The notes under the pieces were generated by a model that was not told the origin of the DNA, ran no database searches, and saw nothing but the letters and a program-made list of their open reading frames with translations. Below are positions 1-5,172 of a stretch of 8,078 bases of DNA, in pieces; the first letter of the stretch is position 1; the number at the start of each line of letters is the position of its first letter. The position numbers and the translations under genes were made by a program. The stretch is from NCBI GenBank assembly GCA_937902905.1, contig CALELW010000278.1:1-8078 (forward strand), read 5' to 3'. This DNA is from an uncultured Clostridium sp. (GTDB lineage Bacteria > Bacillota > Clostridia > Lachnospirales > Lachnospiraceae).

Positions 1-1174
1 CCAAAATCAGATACGGTGTCATTACATACATTTTTTCACCGGCATAATGTATCATCTGTTTATACATGCTGCCAACAAAAGAGCGCGTATCTAACGCCGG
101 ACCGTCACGCAGTACATGGCAGTACATATCCGACTGAATCGATGTTTTTTCTGCCCGGTACCGCTCATAATCAATCTCCTCATTTTTAGAGCAGACTGCC
201 CACAATTCGAGGAAAGTAACTACCATACTCCAGACAACATCACCTTTTAACCGTACTCCTTCATCTTTCCATATACCAAAACGAGCTACTAAATTTGCAT
301 ATTCATCCGCAATATTAAAACCGCCCGTATACGCCACCTCACCATCAATAACAAGGATTTTCTGGTCACGGAAGTTCATAAACAACTTACTGGTATACTT
401 ATGAATCGGATTAAACACTTCTACCTCAAAGCCTTCTGCCCGCAGTTTCTGTGCAAAATCCGTGCTGGTGCGAAGCAGCGCTCCAAAATCGTCATACAGG
501 AATTTAACTTCAACTCCTTCTTCAATTTTGCGCTTCAAAATGGCATGCATCTTATCCCAGATTGCGCCTTCCGCAACAATAAAAAATTCGATGAAAACAT
601 ATTTTTTTGCCCGCTCCAAATCAGCAAACAAATCTTCAAACGCATTCTCTCCCATATCATAATATTTTGCCTCATTATTTTTTGAAATCGGTGCACCTTC
701 CGCTTCCATATAACGCGACATACGGGATGAAACCGGATGTTTTTTCCGAAATTCATCGGACACTTCCGGATGCCATTCTAAGTGTCTGTCTACACTTTGA
801 ATCGTCGATTTTATCCGACGGTTTAATTTGTTTCTTTTTCCTACTTTTCCCCAAAGGGCAAACATAATGTTTCCGGATACCGGAAGTAAAATTGTAATAC
901 ACAGCCATCCATATTTATAAGACATGCTGCGGCTGTCATTCGTAAGTGCCAAAATGGTAAATACACCAAATAACTCCATTACCAGATAAAATAATGAAGC
1001 ATACTGGCGCAGTAAAAACGGCAGTACAATCAGAATTGCGAACTGAAACGCAACCAAAACCGCCACAATACAAGCTCTCAAAAAGCCGCTCAAACTGTTT
1101 TGAACTCGTCCTTTTAATCCCTGAAGATGTTTCAATGGACGATTTTCTCTCTGTGCCTCCATATCATTCTCCAT
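1..1174 (-). CDS. Cardiolipin synthase-type phospholipase D family protein, N-terminal part, first HKD motif lacks its His
   Basis: Seen: an open frame of 391 residues that runs off the left edge, so the C-terminus and second HKD motif are outside. Hydrophobic segments lie at about residues 34-55, 60-77 and 88-108, then a soluble PLD domain. Residues 266-288 match the first catalytic block of bacterial cardiolipin synthases, including VIDG and YTGGFNIADEY. The family motif is HxKxxxxD, usually read as RDHxKIxVIDG; here it is R269-D270-Q271-K272-ILVI-D277, one residue short, with no His. Known: Cls enzymes join two phosphatidylglycerols to make cardiolipin at the membrane, using the His of each HKD motif. 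Relatives are about 500 residues, so roughly three quarters is visible. Start: ATG at 1174 follows GAGGG at about 8 nt; a second ATG at 1162 after GGAG is also possible. Its own promoter is just upstream. Family assignment is firm; activity is doubtful. A gene symbol such as cls is withheld because the enzyme may be inactive. Confidence 0.88.
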   Translation of the reverse strand, partial: MENDMEAQRENRPLKHLQGLKGRVQNSLSGFLRACIVAVLVAFQFAILIVLPFLLRQYASLFYLVMELFGVFTILALTNDSRSMSYKYGWLCITILLPVSGNIMFALWGKVGKRNKLNRRIKSTIQSVDRHLEWHPEVSDEFRKKHPVSSRMSRYMEAEGAPISKNNEAKYYDMGENAFEDLFADLERAKKYVFIEFFIVAEGAIWDKMHAILKRKIEEGVEVKFLYDDFGALLRTSTDFAQKLRAEGFEVEVFNPIHKYTSKLFMNFRDQKILVIDGEVAYTGGFNIADEYANLVARFGIWKDEGVRLKGDVVWSMVVTFLELWAVCSKNEEIDYERYRAEKTSIQSDMYCHVLRDGPALDTRSFVGSMYKQMIHYAGEKMYVMTPYLIL

Positions 1175-1202
1175 CCTTTTCCCTCAAAATTCAAATAAAT
1201 AT

Positions 1203-1231
1203 AGTATATCACATACGGTGGTAATTCGCAA
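1203..1231 (-). promoter_or_regulatory. Sigma-A promoter with extended -10 for the cardiolipin synthase-type gene
   Basis: On the minus strand a -35 TTGCGA (1226-1231, 4 of 6 matches) and a -10 TATACT (1203-1208) are 17 bp apart. TGA directly before the -10 gives an extended TGn element. The predicted transcript starts close to 1196, leaving a short leader of about 20 nt before the ATG at 1174. Confidence 0.6.
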
Positions 1232-1252
1232 ATATTGCAGGATGTTTGTATC

Positions 1253-1420
1253 ACTTTTTTGTTTTCCGTAATTCCGTAGAAAAACTTTGCGTCTCGTGGG
1301 CACTCCCGTTTAACAAACGCGTAAGGGTATGGGCATGCAAAATACGCAAGCCTCATACCCACGTGTTTGTACCCACGAGTCACAAAGTTTTTCTACGGAA
1401 TTACTGGAATCCAAAAAACT
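1253..1420. repeat. Long imperfect palindrome (about 168 bp), possible MITE-like or dispersed hairpin element
   Basis: The arms 1268-1289 and 1383-1404 are perfectly complementary over 22 bp. Complementarity goes on outward (TTCC 1264-1267 with GGAA 1406-1409; T6 1255-1260 with A6 1413-1418). It also goes on inward: CTCGTGGG 1293-1300 with 1372-1379, CAAACGCG 1314-1321 with 1362-1369, GGGTATG 1325-1331 with 1354-1360, GGC 1332-1334 with 1350-1352, TGC 1336-1338 with 1346-1348. The apical loop is about 1339-1345. The main asymmetry is a 13-nt bulge at 1301-1313. It sits between two divergent promoters, so it is not placed as a terminator of either gene. No clear target-site duplication was seen. 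Nothing else is recognisable in the intergenic stretch 1421-1498. Mobile origin is inference; the palindrome itself is directly visible. Confidence 0.75.
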
Positions 1421-1498
1421 GGCAGCGAACATTTGTCACAGCCAAATTATTCCTGTTTCTCTTTACTTATTTTTTTGATAGCTAATAGGAAAAAAGTG

Positions 1499-1528
1499 CT
1501 TACATAAATTCAAAAAGTATGTTATACT
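1499..1528 (+). promoter_or_regulatory. Sigma-A-like promoter for the DUF2798 gene
   Basis: A -35 CTTACA (1499-1504, 4 of 6) and a -10 TATACT (1523-1528, 5 of 6) are 18 bp apart. Initiation near 1535 would give a leader of about 94 nt, long enough to hold the hairpin described at 1567-1624. Confidence 0.5.
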
Positions 1529-1566
1529 GCTACAGGCAATTGAATATGGTTAAATTGGAAACGCAC

Positions 1567-1624
1567 AATCCTCTGGGATGATAACGAACAACACATAAAA
1601 TTTTAGTTATCAAACAGGAGGATT
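1567..1624 (+). promoter_or_regulatory. Leader hairpin that sequesters the DUF2798 ribosome binding site
   Basis: AATCCTC at 1567-1573 is complementary to GAGGATT at 1618-1624, which contains most of the AGGAGG ribosome binding site (1616-1621); T1574-G1617 can add a wobble pair. Inside, after a symmetric 5x5 internal loop, GATAAC 1580-1585 pairs with GTTATC 1606-1611, leaving a 20-nt loop. T6 follows the stem (1623-1628), so the same fold could also act as a weak terminator. No known riboswitch class was recognised. The regulatory role is inference from complementarity. Confidence 0.4.
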
Positions 1625-1628
1625 TTTT

Positions 1629-2090
1629 ATGCCAAAAAACAAATTTCAAGATGTTATATTTACAATTATCATGGCCACAATTATGGTGTATGGAATGGTG
1701 GTCTACAACGTAGCATTAAATACCGGAGGCGTATCGGGAGAGACTTTTCTTGCTTCCCTTCATGAATTGCCGATTATGGTGCCAATCGCATTTGTTTTAG
1801 AATTTTTTGTCGTTGGGAAGATTGCGAAGATATTGGCGTTTACTGTTATGCGCCCGAATGACAGACCACAGTTTATCACCTACGCAATTTCAATTTGTAT
1901 TTGCTGCATTATGTGCCCGATTATGAGTCTTGCTGCAACCATTTTATTCAAGGACACAAAAACATTTGGAACATGGATTCAAACATGGGGAATGAATTTT
2001 CCAATGGCAATCTGCTACCAGATGTTCTACTGTGGTCCGTTTGTAAGACTGATTTTTAGAACCATTTTTTGCAGGTCAAAGGGGAAATAA
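1629..2090 (+). CDS. DUF2798 family four-helix membrane protein
   Basis: This 153-residue protein has four predicted membrane helices at about 8-28, 46-66, 83-106 and 120-146, with short loops and a basic C-terminus (CRSKGK). The sequence resembles the DUF2798 family of Firmicutes: an N-terminal FQDVIFTxIMA-type segment, a HELPIM block at 45-50, a FFVVGKIAKILAF block at 59-71 and an IMCPIMSLAATILF block at 94-107. The molecular function of DUF2798 is not known. AGGAGG lies 7 nt before the ATG, so the start is well supported. The gene is monocistronic: its own promoter and structured leader lie upstream, and a strong hairpin terminator starts 4 nt after the stop. It is divergent from the cardiolipin synthase-type gene and convergent with the HD-domain gene; neither suggests a role. 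The four-helix length is typical of the family. Confidence 0.82.
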   Translation: MPKNKFQDVIFTIIMATIMVYGMVVYNVALNTGGVSGETFLASLHELPIMVPIAFVLEFFVVGKIAKILAFTVMRPNDRPQFITYAISICICCIMCPIMSLAATILFKDTKTFGTWIQTWGMNFPMAICYQMFYCGPFVRLIFRTIFCRSKGK

Positions 2091-2094
2091 GTTT

Positions 2095-2141
2095 GAGGAG
2101 GTTAGCATGTGTTTTCCATCAAATGCTTCACCTCCTCTTTT
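2095..2141. terminator. Intrinsic terminator, probably bidirectional, between convergent genes
   Basis: GAGGAGGT (2095-2102) pairs with ACCTCCTC (2130-2137), and AGCAT (2104-2108) continues with ATGCT (2123-2127). Four T residues follow on the plus strand, so it fits best as the terminator of the DUF2798 gene. On the minus strand the tail is less T-rich, but the hairpin also lies just beyond the HD-domain gene's stop and may end that operon. Confidence 0.8.
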
Positions 2142-2164
2142 GCATCGATTTCTTTCTTTCCTCA

Positions 2165-2650
2165 TCAAAGAGCAAACATCTCTTTACAAATCCGTTTGCC
2201 GGTTTCTGTCTTAAAAATATTTTGGTATGCATTTACCGCCGCTTCTTTTGACAAATTATCTTCAAAAAGATTTACAAGAAAATCGGCTTCCACAAGAATC
2301 TGGTAATCCAAACCGTCAATATTATGATAGGTGTGATGATGTGCAATCAAATACTGCACTCTCTCTGAAACTTGTTTTTCAAATCCTAATTTTTCGAGCA
2401 GTCTGGCAGCTATCGCCGGTCCCTCTTTTTCCTGCAATTTACCGCTGCATTCGCCGTACTTTTCTTCACACAAATGAATTCCAATATCGTGCGTAAGTGC
2501 TGCTGCCTCCAAAACAAATAATGTTTCTTTGTCTACATTTTCACATTCCGCAATTAACTTGGCATAACTGTGTACCTTGCAGAAATGCTGGATTCTTTTC
2601 GCATCTCCTTTGTATAATTCGAGCATGGCTAAGTGTAATTGATTAAGCAT
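2165..2650 (-). CDS. HD-domain phosphohydrolase-like protein
   Basis: The 161-residue protein has the metal-binding pattern of the HD superfamily: H22/H27 in the first helix (QHFCKVHSYA), the H54-D55 doublet in LTHDIGIH, H104-H106 in AHHHTYH, and D123 in VEADFLVN. HD proteins are metal-dependent phosphohydrolases, often acting on nucleotides; the substrate here cannot be read. It is a stand-alone HD domain with no membrane segment or partner domain, so it should be cytosolic. The start is the ATG at 2650, 8 nt after AAGGAG. The frame is open further upstream, but that part overlaps the preceding gene and lacks a ribosome site. Only 22 bp separate it from the DUF6088 gene, so the two are probably co-transcribed. 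HD function is confident at superfamily level only. Confidence 0.85.
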   Translation of the reverse strand: MLNQLHLAMLELYKGDAKRIQHFCKVHSYAKLIAECENVDKETLFVLEAAALTHDIGIHLCEEKYGECSGKLQEKEGPAIAARLLEKLGFEKQVSERVQYLIAHHHTYHNIDGLDYQILVEADFLVNLFEDNLSKEAAVNAYQNIFKTETGKRICKEMFAL

Positions 2651-2672
2651 TTTGATTCTCCTTGTGTAATAT

Positions 2673-3296
2673 TTATGCAAGTATACGATCCAACTCCAAT
2701 TCATAATAATACTTAAATGTTGACATCGGATACTTTCTGATGTAACAATCCACATCACTTCTCTTAATTTCATGGACAGAAATATATTCAGCAAATTTTT
2801 CCTTTGCTTCTTCATATGAAAAATCGAGATATGCATCTAGATTTTTAAGTAACTCCAACATCTGTAACACATAAACATTTTCCCTTGTAATCGGCACAAC
2901 CGGTTTCCTCACATAAAATTTTCTATTGCCAATACGAATTTCCCGGTTTGATGAATTTGTGTTATTACTTACAATTTCCACCACTCTGGGCACCTGTGTT
3001 GTTATTCCAATCTGATTAGCAAACGAATTTCCACCATAAAATCCGTCTATATTGTCACCTTTTGAAATAAAACGATATCTTGCAACCATATCTGCATTTG
3101 GTCCAACCGATGAATGAAGCAAGGTTACCTTAGGAATATAATACACCCCGGTATCGTATTTCATAATTAACCCTTTATCACATAATTTTTTCAATTGCTG
3201 ATTCAACGCAGATTTCGTTATATCTTCTATCTTTAAATCAGAAAAGAAAATGGGTTCTGCCTCTTTATAATTCTCTATAATATAATCATATAGCAT
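2673..3296 (-). CDS. DUF6088 / AbiEi-like winged-helix antitoxin homologue without a toxin partner
   Basis: The 207-residue protein resembles DUF6088, related to type IV AbiEi antitoxins. Residues 1-55 look like a winged helix-turn-helix ending in the typical GVYYIP strand (50-54), followed by GFYGGNSFANQIGITTQVP (85-103) and IVSNNTNSSNREIRIGNRKFYVRK (108-131), which match the family core. The C-terminus (YISVHEIKRSDVDCYIRKYP and on) also matches, so it is full length. Known: AbiEi proteins repress their own promoter and counter an AbiEii nucleotidyltransferase toxin, normally the next gene. Here the next gene is an HD-domain hydrolase 22 bp away. Start: an ATG at 3302 directly abuts GGAGG with no spacing; the ATG at 3296 has 6 nt spacing and is preferred. 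A perfect consensus promoter with repeated half-sites lies upstream. Function as DNA-binding regulator is inferred. Confidence 0.8.
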   Translation of the reverse strand: MLYDYIIENYKEAEPIFFSDLKIEDITKSALNQQLKKLCDKGLIMKYDTGVYYIPKVTLLHSSVGPNADMVARYRFISKGDNIDGFYGGNSFANQIGITTQVPRVVEIVSNNTNSSNREIRIGNRKFYVRKPVVPITRENVYVLQMLELLKNLDAYLDFSYEEAKEKFAEYISVHEIKRSDVDCYIRKYPMSTFKYYYELELDRILA

Positions 3297-3346
3297 AAAC
3301 ATCCTCCTTTCTTAATGTTTTGGATTACATCTTTCTATTCCGTTCA

Positions 3347-3413
3347 GACATATTATATTCCTCTTTAAAAAATGTGTCAACAATATTCTTCCACATATTC
3401 CTTTGTAATATGT
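3347..3413. promoter_or_regulatory. Candidate operator: three ACATATT half-sites around the DUF6088 promoter
   Basis: ACATATT occurs on the plus strand at 3348-3354, overlapping the -10 hexamer, and at 3393-3399. It occurs inverted (AATATGT) at 3407-3413. The last two form a perfect 7-bp inverted repeat with a 7-bp spacer, 12 bp upstream of the -35. The proposed reader is the product of the downstream gene, by analogy with AbiEi autoregulation at inverted repeats. A/T-rich background makes chance copies possible. Confidence 0.4.
3352..3380 (-). promoter_or_regulatory. Perfect-consensus sigma-A promoter of the DUF6088-HD operon
   Basis: On the minus strand TTGACA (3375-3380) and TATAAT (3352-3357) match the consensus in all 12 positions and are 17 bp apart. 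Transcription would start near 3345, giving a leader of about 49 nt with AAGGAGG just before the gene. So strong a core suggests control by a repressor. Confidence 0.85.
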
Positions 3414-3448
3414 CCACTATTTTCTCACTTTCAAAAACAGCGCATCCA

Positions 3449-3664
3449 TTAATACTCAATGGTAATTATTCGACATTCTTCACAACAGTTTGCTGCCACA
3501 TTTGTCCTATGATTCGGTTTTAATTTCGTCACCTCCACAAAACCATCTGCTTTTTTCGCATTTTGAAATACTCCAGGTACTTCATTAGCAAAACTAAACG
3601 CTCCATCCTTGCTGCAAAACAAATATCCTCTTCTCATTTCTTTTCCACAGTTTGAACACTTCAT
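3449..3664 (-). CDS. Small zinc-ribbon protein (PF20097/DUF6487-like)
   Basis: The 71-residue protein begins with a C3-x2-C6 knuckle (MKCSNCGKEM) and ends with C61-x2-C64 followed by a hydrophobic strand (RIITIEY). This is the layout of the small PF20097-type zinc ribbons found next to membrane proteins in Clostridia. A further C17 and C60 are present. Two CxxC pairs are expected to hold one zinc; no role is established for the family. AGGAGAG lies upstream of the ATG at 3664. It lies 36 bp downstream of the small membrane-protein gene with no terminator between, so it is probably the third gene of that operon. No convincing terminator was seen after its stop, so readthrough into the DUF6088 operon is possible. 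The middle (residues 18-50) is poorly recognisable. Confidence 0.7.
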   Translation of the reverse strand: MKCSNCGKEMRRGYLFCSKDGAFSFANEVPGVFQNAKKADGFVEVTKLKPNHRTNVAANCCEECRIITIEY

Positions 3665-3700
3665 ATTTCATCTCTCCTATCTAAAAATTTCTATCAATTC

Positions 3701-4144
3701 TTACATTTCACTCACAGCATTTTTATATGAAAGTAAGACATGACTTGGTGCGAATAAAACCGCAGCTATCAACAACAAAACCGACCTGCTCATAATTCCA
3801 CTAAACAGGAAAAGAATTGCCGGAAGAATTGACAAGGCCAAGGCACGAAAGATACTGTTTTTTCGAAAACATATAATCCAAATCAAGCAATACAATATTA
3901 CCAATATTGTGTCCACAATAAGATATAATGCAAAACCTTCATCAGACCAAAATCCAAAGTATGTTCCCGGAATCCAAAAAATCATAAATCCGAAACATCC
4001 AAAGCGTCCGATTTGCTCAATTTCTTCCACCAGTTTGTTGTCCCAATTATTCTCAAATCCGTCTTTACACTTAAAAGCAAAAACAATATTTGGAATCATT
4101 ATTACTGTAACAAAAACAAGTCCAAATACATTAATCCAATTCAT
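3701..4144 (-). CDS. Conserved small integral membrane protein of unknown function
   Basis: The protein has 147 residues with about five hydrophobic segments, near 4-24, 48-66, 71-93, 99-116 and 120-139. They are joined by one larger hydrophilic loop (25-47, rich in Asp, Glu and Lys). I recognise no named domain; the pattern looks like a conserved membrane protein of Firmicutes, but that is an impression. Its ATG overlaps the stop of the methyltransferase-like gene by 4 bp (ATGA), so the two are translationally coupled and likely work together. No signal peptide cleavage site or catalytic motif is visible. Pro59-Gly60 and Pro108 within or beside helices are the only notable residues in the membrane part. 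Confidence 0.75.
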   Translation of the reverse strand: MNWINVFGLVFVTVIMIPNIVFAFKCKDGFENNWDNKLVEEIEQIGRFGCFGFMIFWIPGTYFGFWSDEGFALYLIVDTILVILYCLIWIICFRKNSIFRALALSILPAILFLFSGIMSRSVLLLIAAVLFAPSHVLLSYKNAVSEM

Positions 4145-4725
4145 CGTAAATTCCTCCCAAAATACCGTAGTACTTTTCTTTTATAATCCATATAATCTTT
4201 TCCAAAAGTTTGAAGAAGGAAAAACTCCTCCACTTTGACAATCTGCAGATGAAACATTACCATGGCAGCTACTGACAGAACCAATAACCCCCAGTGAAAA
4301 AACATCAAAAGAATTCCTATGTAAACCAAATCGAATCCTAGAAAAGCAGGATTACGGCTAATCTGATAAATACCATTGGTAATAAGCTCTGTCTTGTCCG
4401 TTTCGGAGACACCGGCACGCCAACTGTCCTTCATCGTCACAACGGAAGTTACAAATACAACATCCCCCACTGCTGCAATAAGAGCACCTTTGATTCGCGC
4501 ACTAAAGGGCAGCATGGTCTGATTAAATACAATACATATAACTTCTACCAAAGGAACTAATATTGTCGTAATTTTCATAAGTGTTTCAATCACTTTGGCA
4601 GTCCCTGTTTTGCCTTTTCCAATTTGATCCGTCTGGATACCCTGCCGCTTTTGCAGCAACATTTTTCCAAAATAACACCCATAAAACACTAGCAAAAGAA
4701 TTATCGCCGTCACTTGAAATAGCAT
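4141..4725 (-). CDS. Isoprenylcysteine carboxyl methyltransferase (ICMT)-like membrane methyltransferase
   Basis: The 194-residue protein has membrane segments at about 4-24, 47-69, 78-97 and a long pair within 130-158. The C-terminal half matches the ICMT/PEMT-like family: ELITNGIYQISRNPAFLG (113-130), H159 followed by E166-E167 (HLQIVKVEEFFL), then FGKDYMDYKRKVLRYFGR (174-191). These residues form the S-adenosylmethionine pocket in known family members. SWRAG at 101-105 is also family-like. Bacterial homologues methylate unknown, probably lipid or small hydrophobic, substrates; protein prenylcysteine is not expected in bacteria. AAGGAG lies 8 nt before the ATG at 4725. It is the first gene of a three-gene unit with a coupled membrane protein and a zinc-ribbon protein. 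The substrate cannot be inferred from sequence. Confidence 0.82.
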   Translation of the reverse strand: MLFQVTAIILLLVFYGCYFGKMLLQKRQGIQTDQIGKGKTGTAKVIETLMKITTILVPLVEVICIVFNQTMLPFSARIKGALIAAVGDVVFVTSVVTMKDSWRAGVSETDKTELITNGIYQISRNPAFLGFDLVYIGILLMFFHWGLLVLSVAAMVMFHLQIVKVEEFFLLQTFGKDYMDYKRKVLRYFGRNLR

Positions 4726-4757
4726 TTTTTCACTCCTTCCAACCTTTGTTCGCTAAC

Positions 4758-4787
4758 ATTATATAACTGTTTTATTATCTTTGATAG
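4758..4787 (-). promoter_or_regulatory. Weak candidate promoter for the methyltransferase operon
   Basis: A perfect -10 TATAAT lies at 4758-4763 on the minus strand. The best -35 at an acceptable distance is CTATCA (4782-4787, 3 of 6, 18-bp spacer), so an activator or another start site is possible. The A/T-rich stretch 4788-4886 shows nothing else I can support. The 53-bp array begins about 100 bp further upstream. Confidence 0.35.
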
Positions 4788-4886
4788 GTTTTGTTTTCAT
4801 TAAAATGTGTTTATTTTATAGACATGGGAAAATTACGATAATAACTTTTGTATCTCCTGCGTAATATACTTTAATTTATCTCGCTC

Positions 4887-5151
4887 GTTGACCTAAAATT
4901 TATTTTTTTCTATTCCAGTCAACCCATTCAGCCTAAATAGTTGCCTGTATTTCTGTTTTTTTCTTTTTAAGTCATCCTTTTTATCATTTTTCGTTGACCG
5001 GAATCTATCTTTTTTATATTACAGTCACCCACTTAACTTAAAAAGGTTGACTGAATATGCAAAATCTCCATTTCCAGTCAACCCATTCACTAAAATCGGA
5101 TGACCTATTTATATGTTTTCAATATTACGGTCAACTGCAACTACCATACCG
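4887..5151. repeat. Five-unit array with exact 53-bp period, each unit an inverted pair GTTGAC...AGTCAAC
   Basis: Units start at 4887, 4940, 4993, 5046 and 5099, each exactly 53 bp. Column 1-7 reads GTTGACC, GTTGCCT, GTTGACC, GTTGACT, GATGACC. Column 31-37 reads AGTCAAC, AGTCATC, AGTCACC, AGTCAAC, GGTCAAC. These two blocks are reverse complements of one another, so half-sites alternate in orientation, 30 and 23 bp apart. Between the blocks the sequence is T-rich and poorly conserved, except that units 1 and 4 share an 18-base run (4913-4930 and 5072-5089), three periods apart. The period is not a multiple of three and has no coding frame. The array lies 21 bp after the ABC permease stop and upstream of the methyltransferase operon. 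It could be a multi-site protein-binding region or a decayed repeat cassette. Confidence 0.8.
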
Positions 5152-5172
5152 CCCACCACCAGTTCCATCACT

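Noticed and set aside
401..867. Several short open frames on both strands inside the cardiolipin synthase-type gene
   Set aside because: They are shadows of that gene's reading frame, with no ribosome sites and no family resemblance.
1132..1383. Minus-strand open frame of 83 codons across the palindrome and the cardiolipin synthase-type gene start
   Set aside because: It lies in the palindrome, has no convincing ribosome site, overlaps the cardiolipin synthase-type gene's promoter and start, and has an odd composition. It is more likely chance reading through the repeat.
2651..2836. Longer N-terminus for the HD-domain protein, upstream of 2650
   Set aside because: It would overlap the DUF6088 gene in another frame and has no ribosome site; the ATG at 2650 has AAGGAG at good spacing and starts at the family-like first helix.
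3440..3470. Terminator for the zinc-ribbon gene
   Set aside because: A 5-bp CCATT/AATGG stem overlaps the stop codon, but it is weak and lacks an adjacent T run.
4887..5151. CRISPR array
   Set aside because: Conserved blocks are only about 7 bases and come as inverted pairs. The intervening sequence is low-complexity and T-rich, not spacer-like, and no cas gene is in view.
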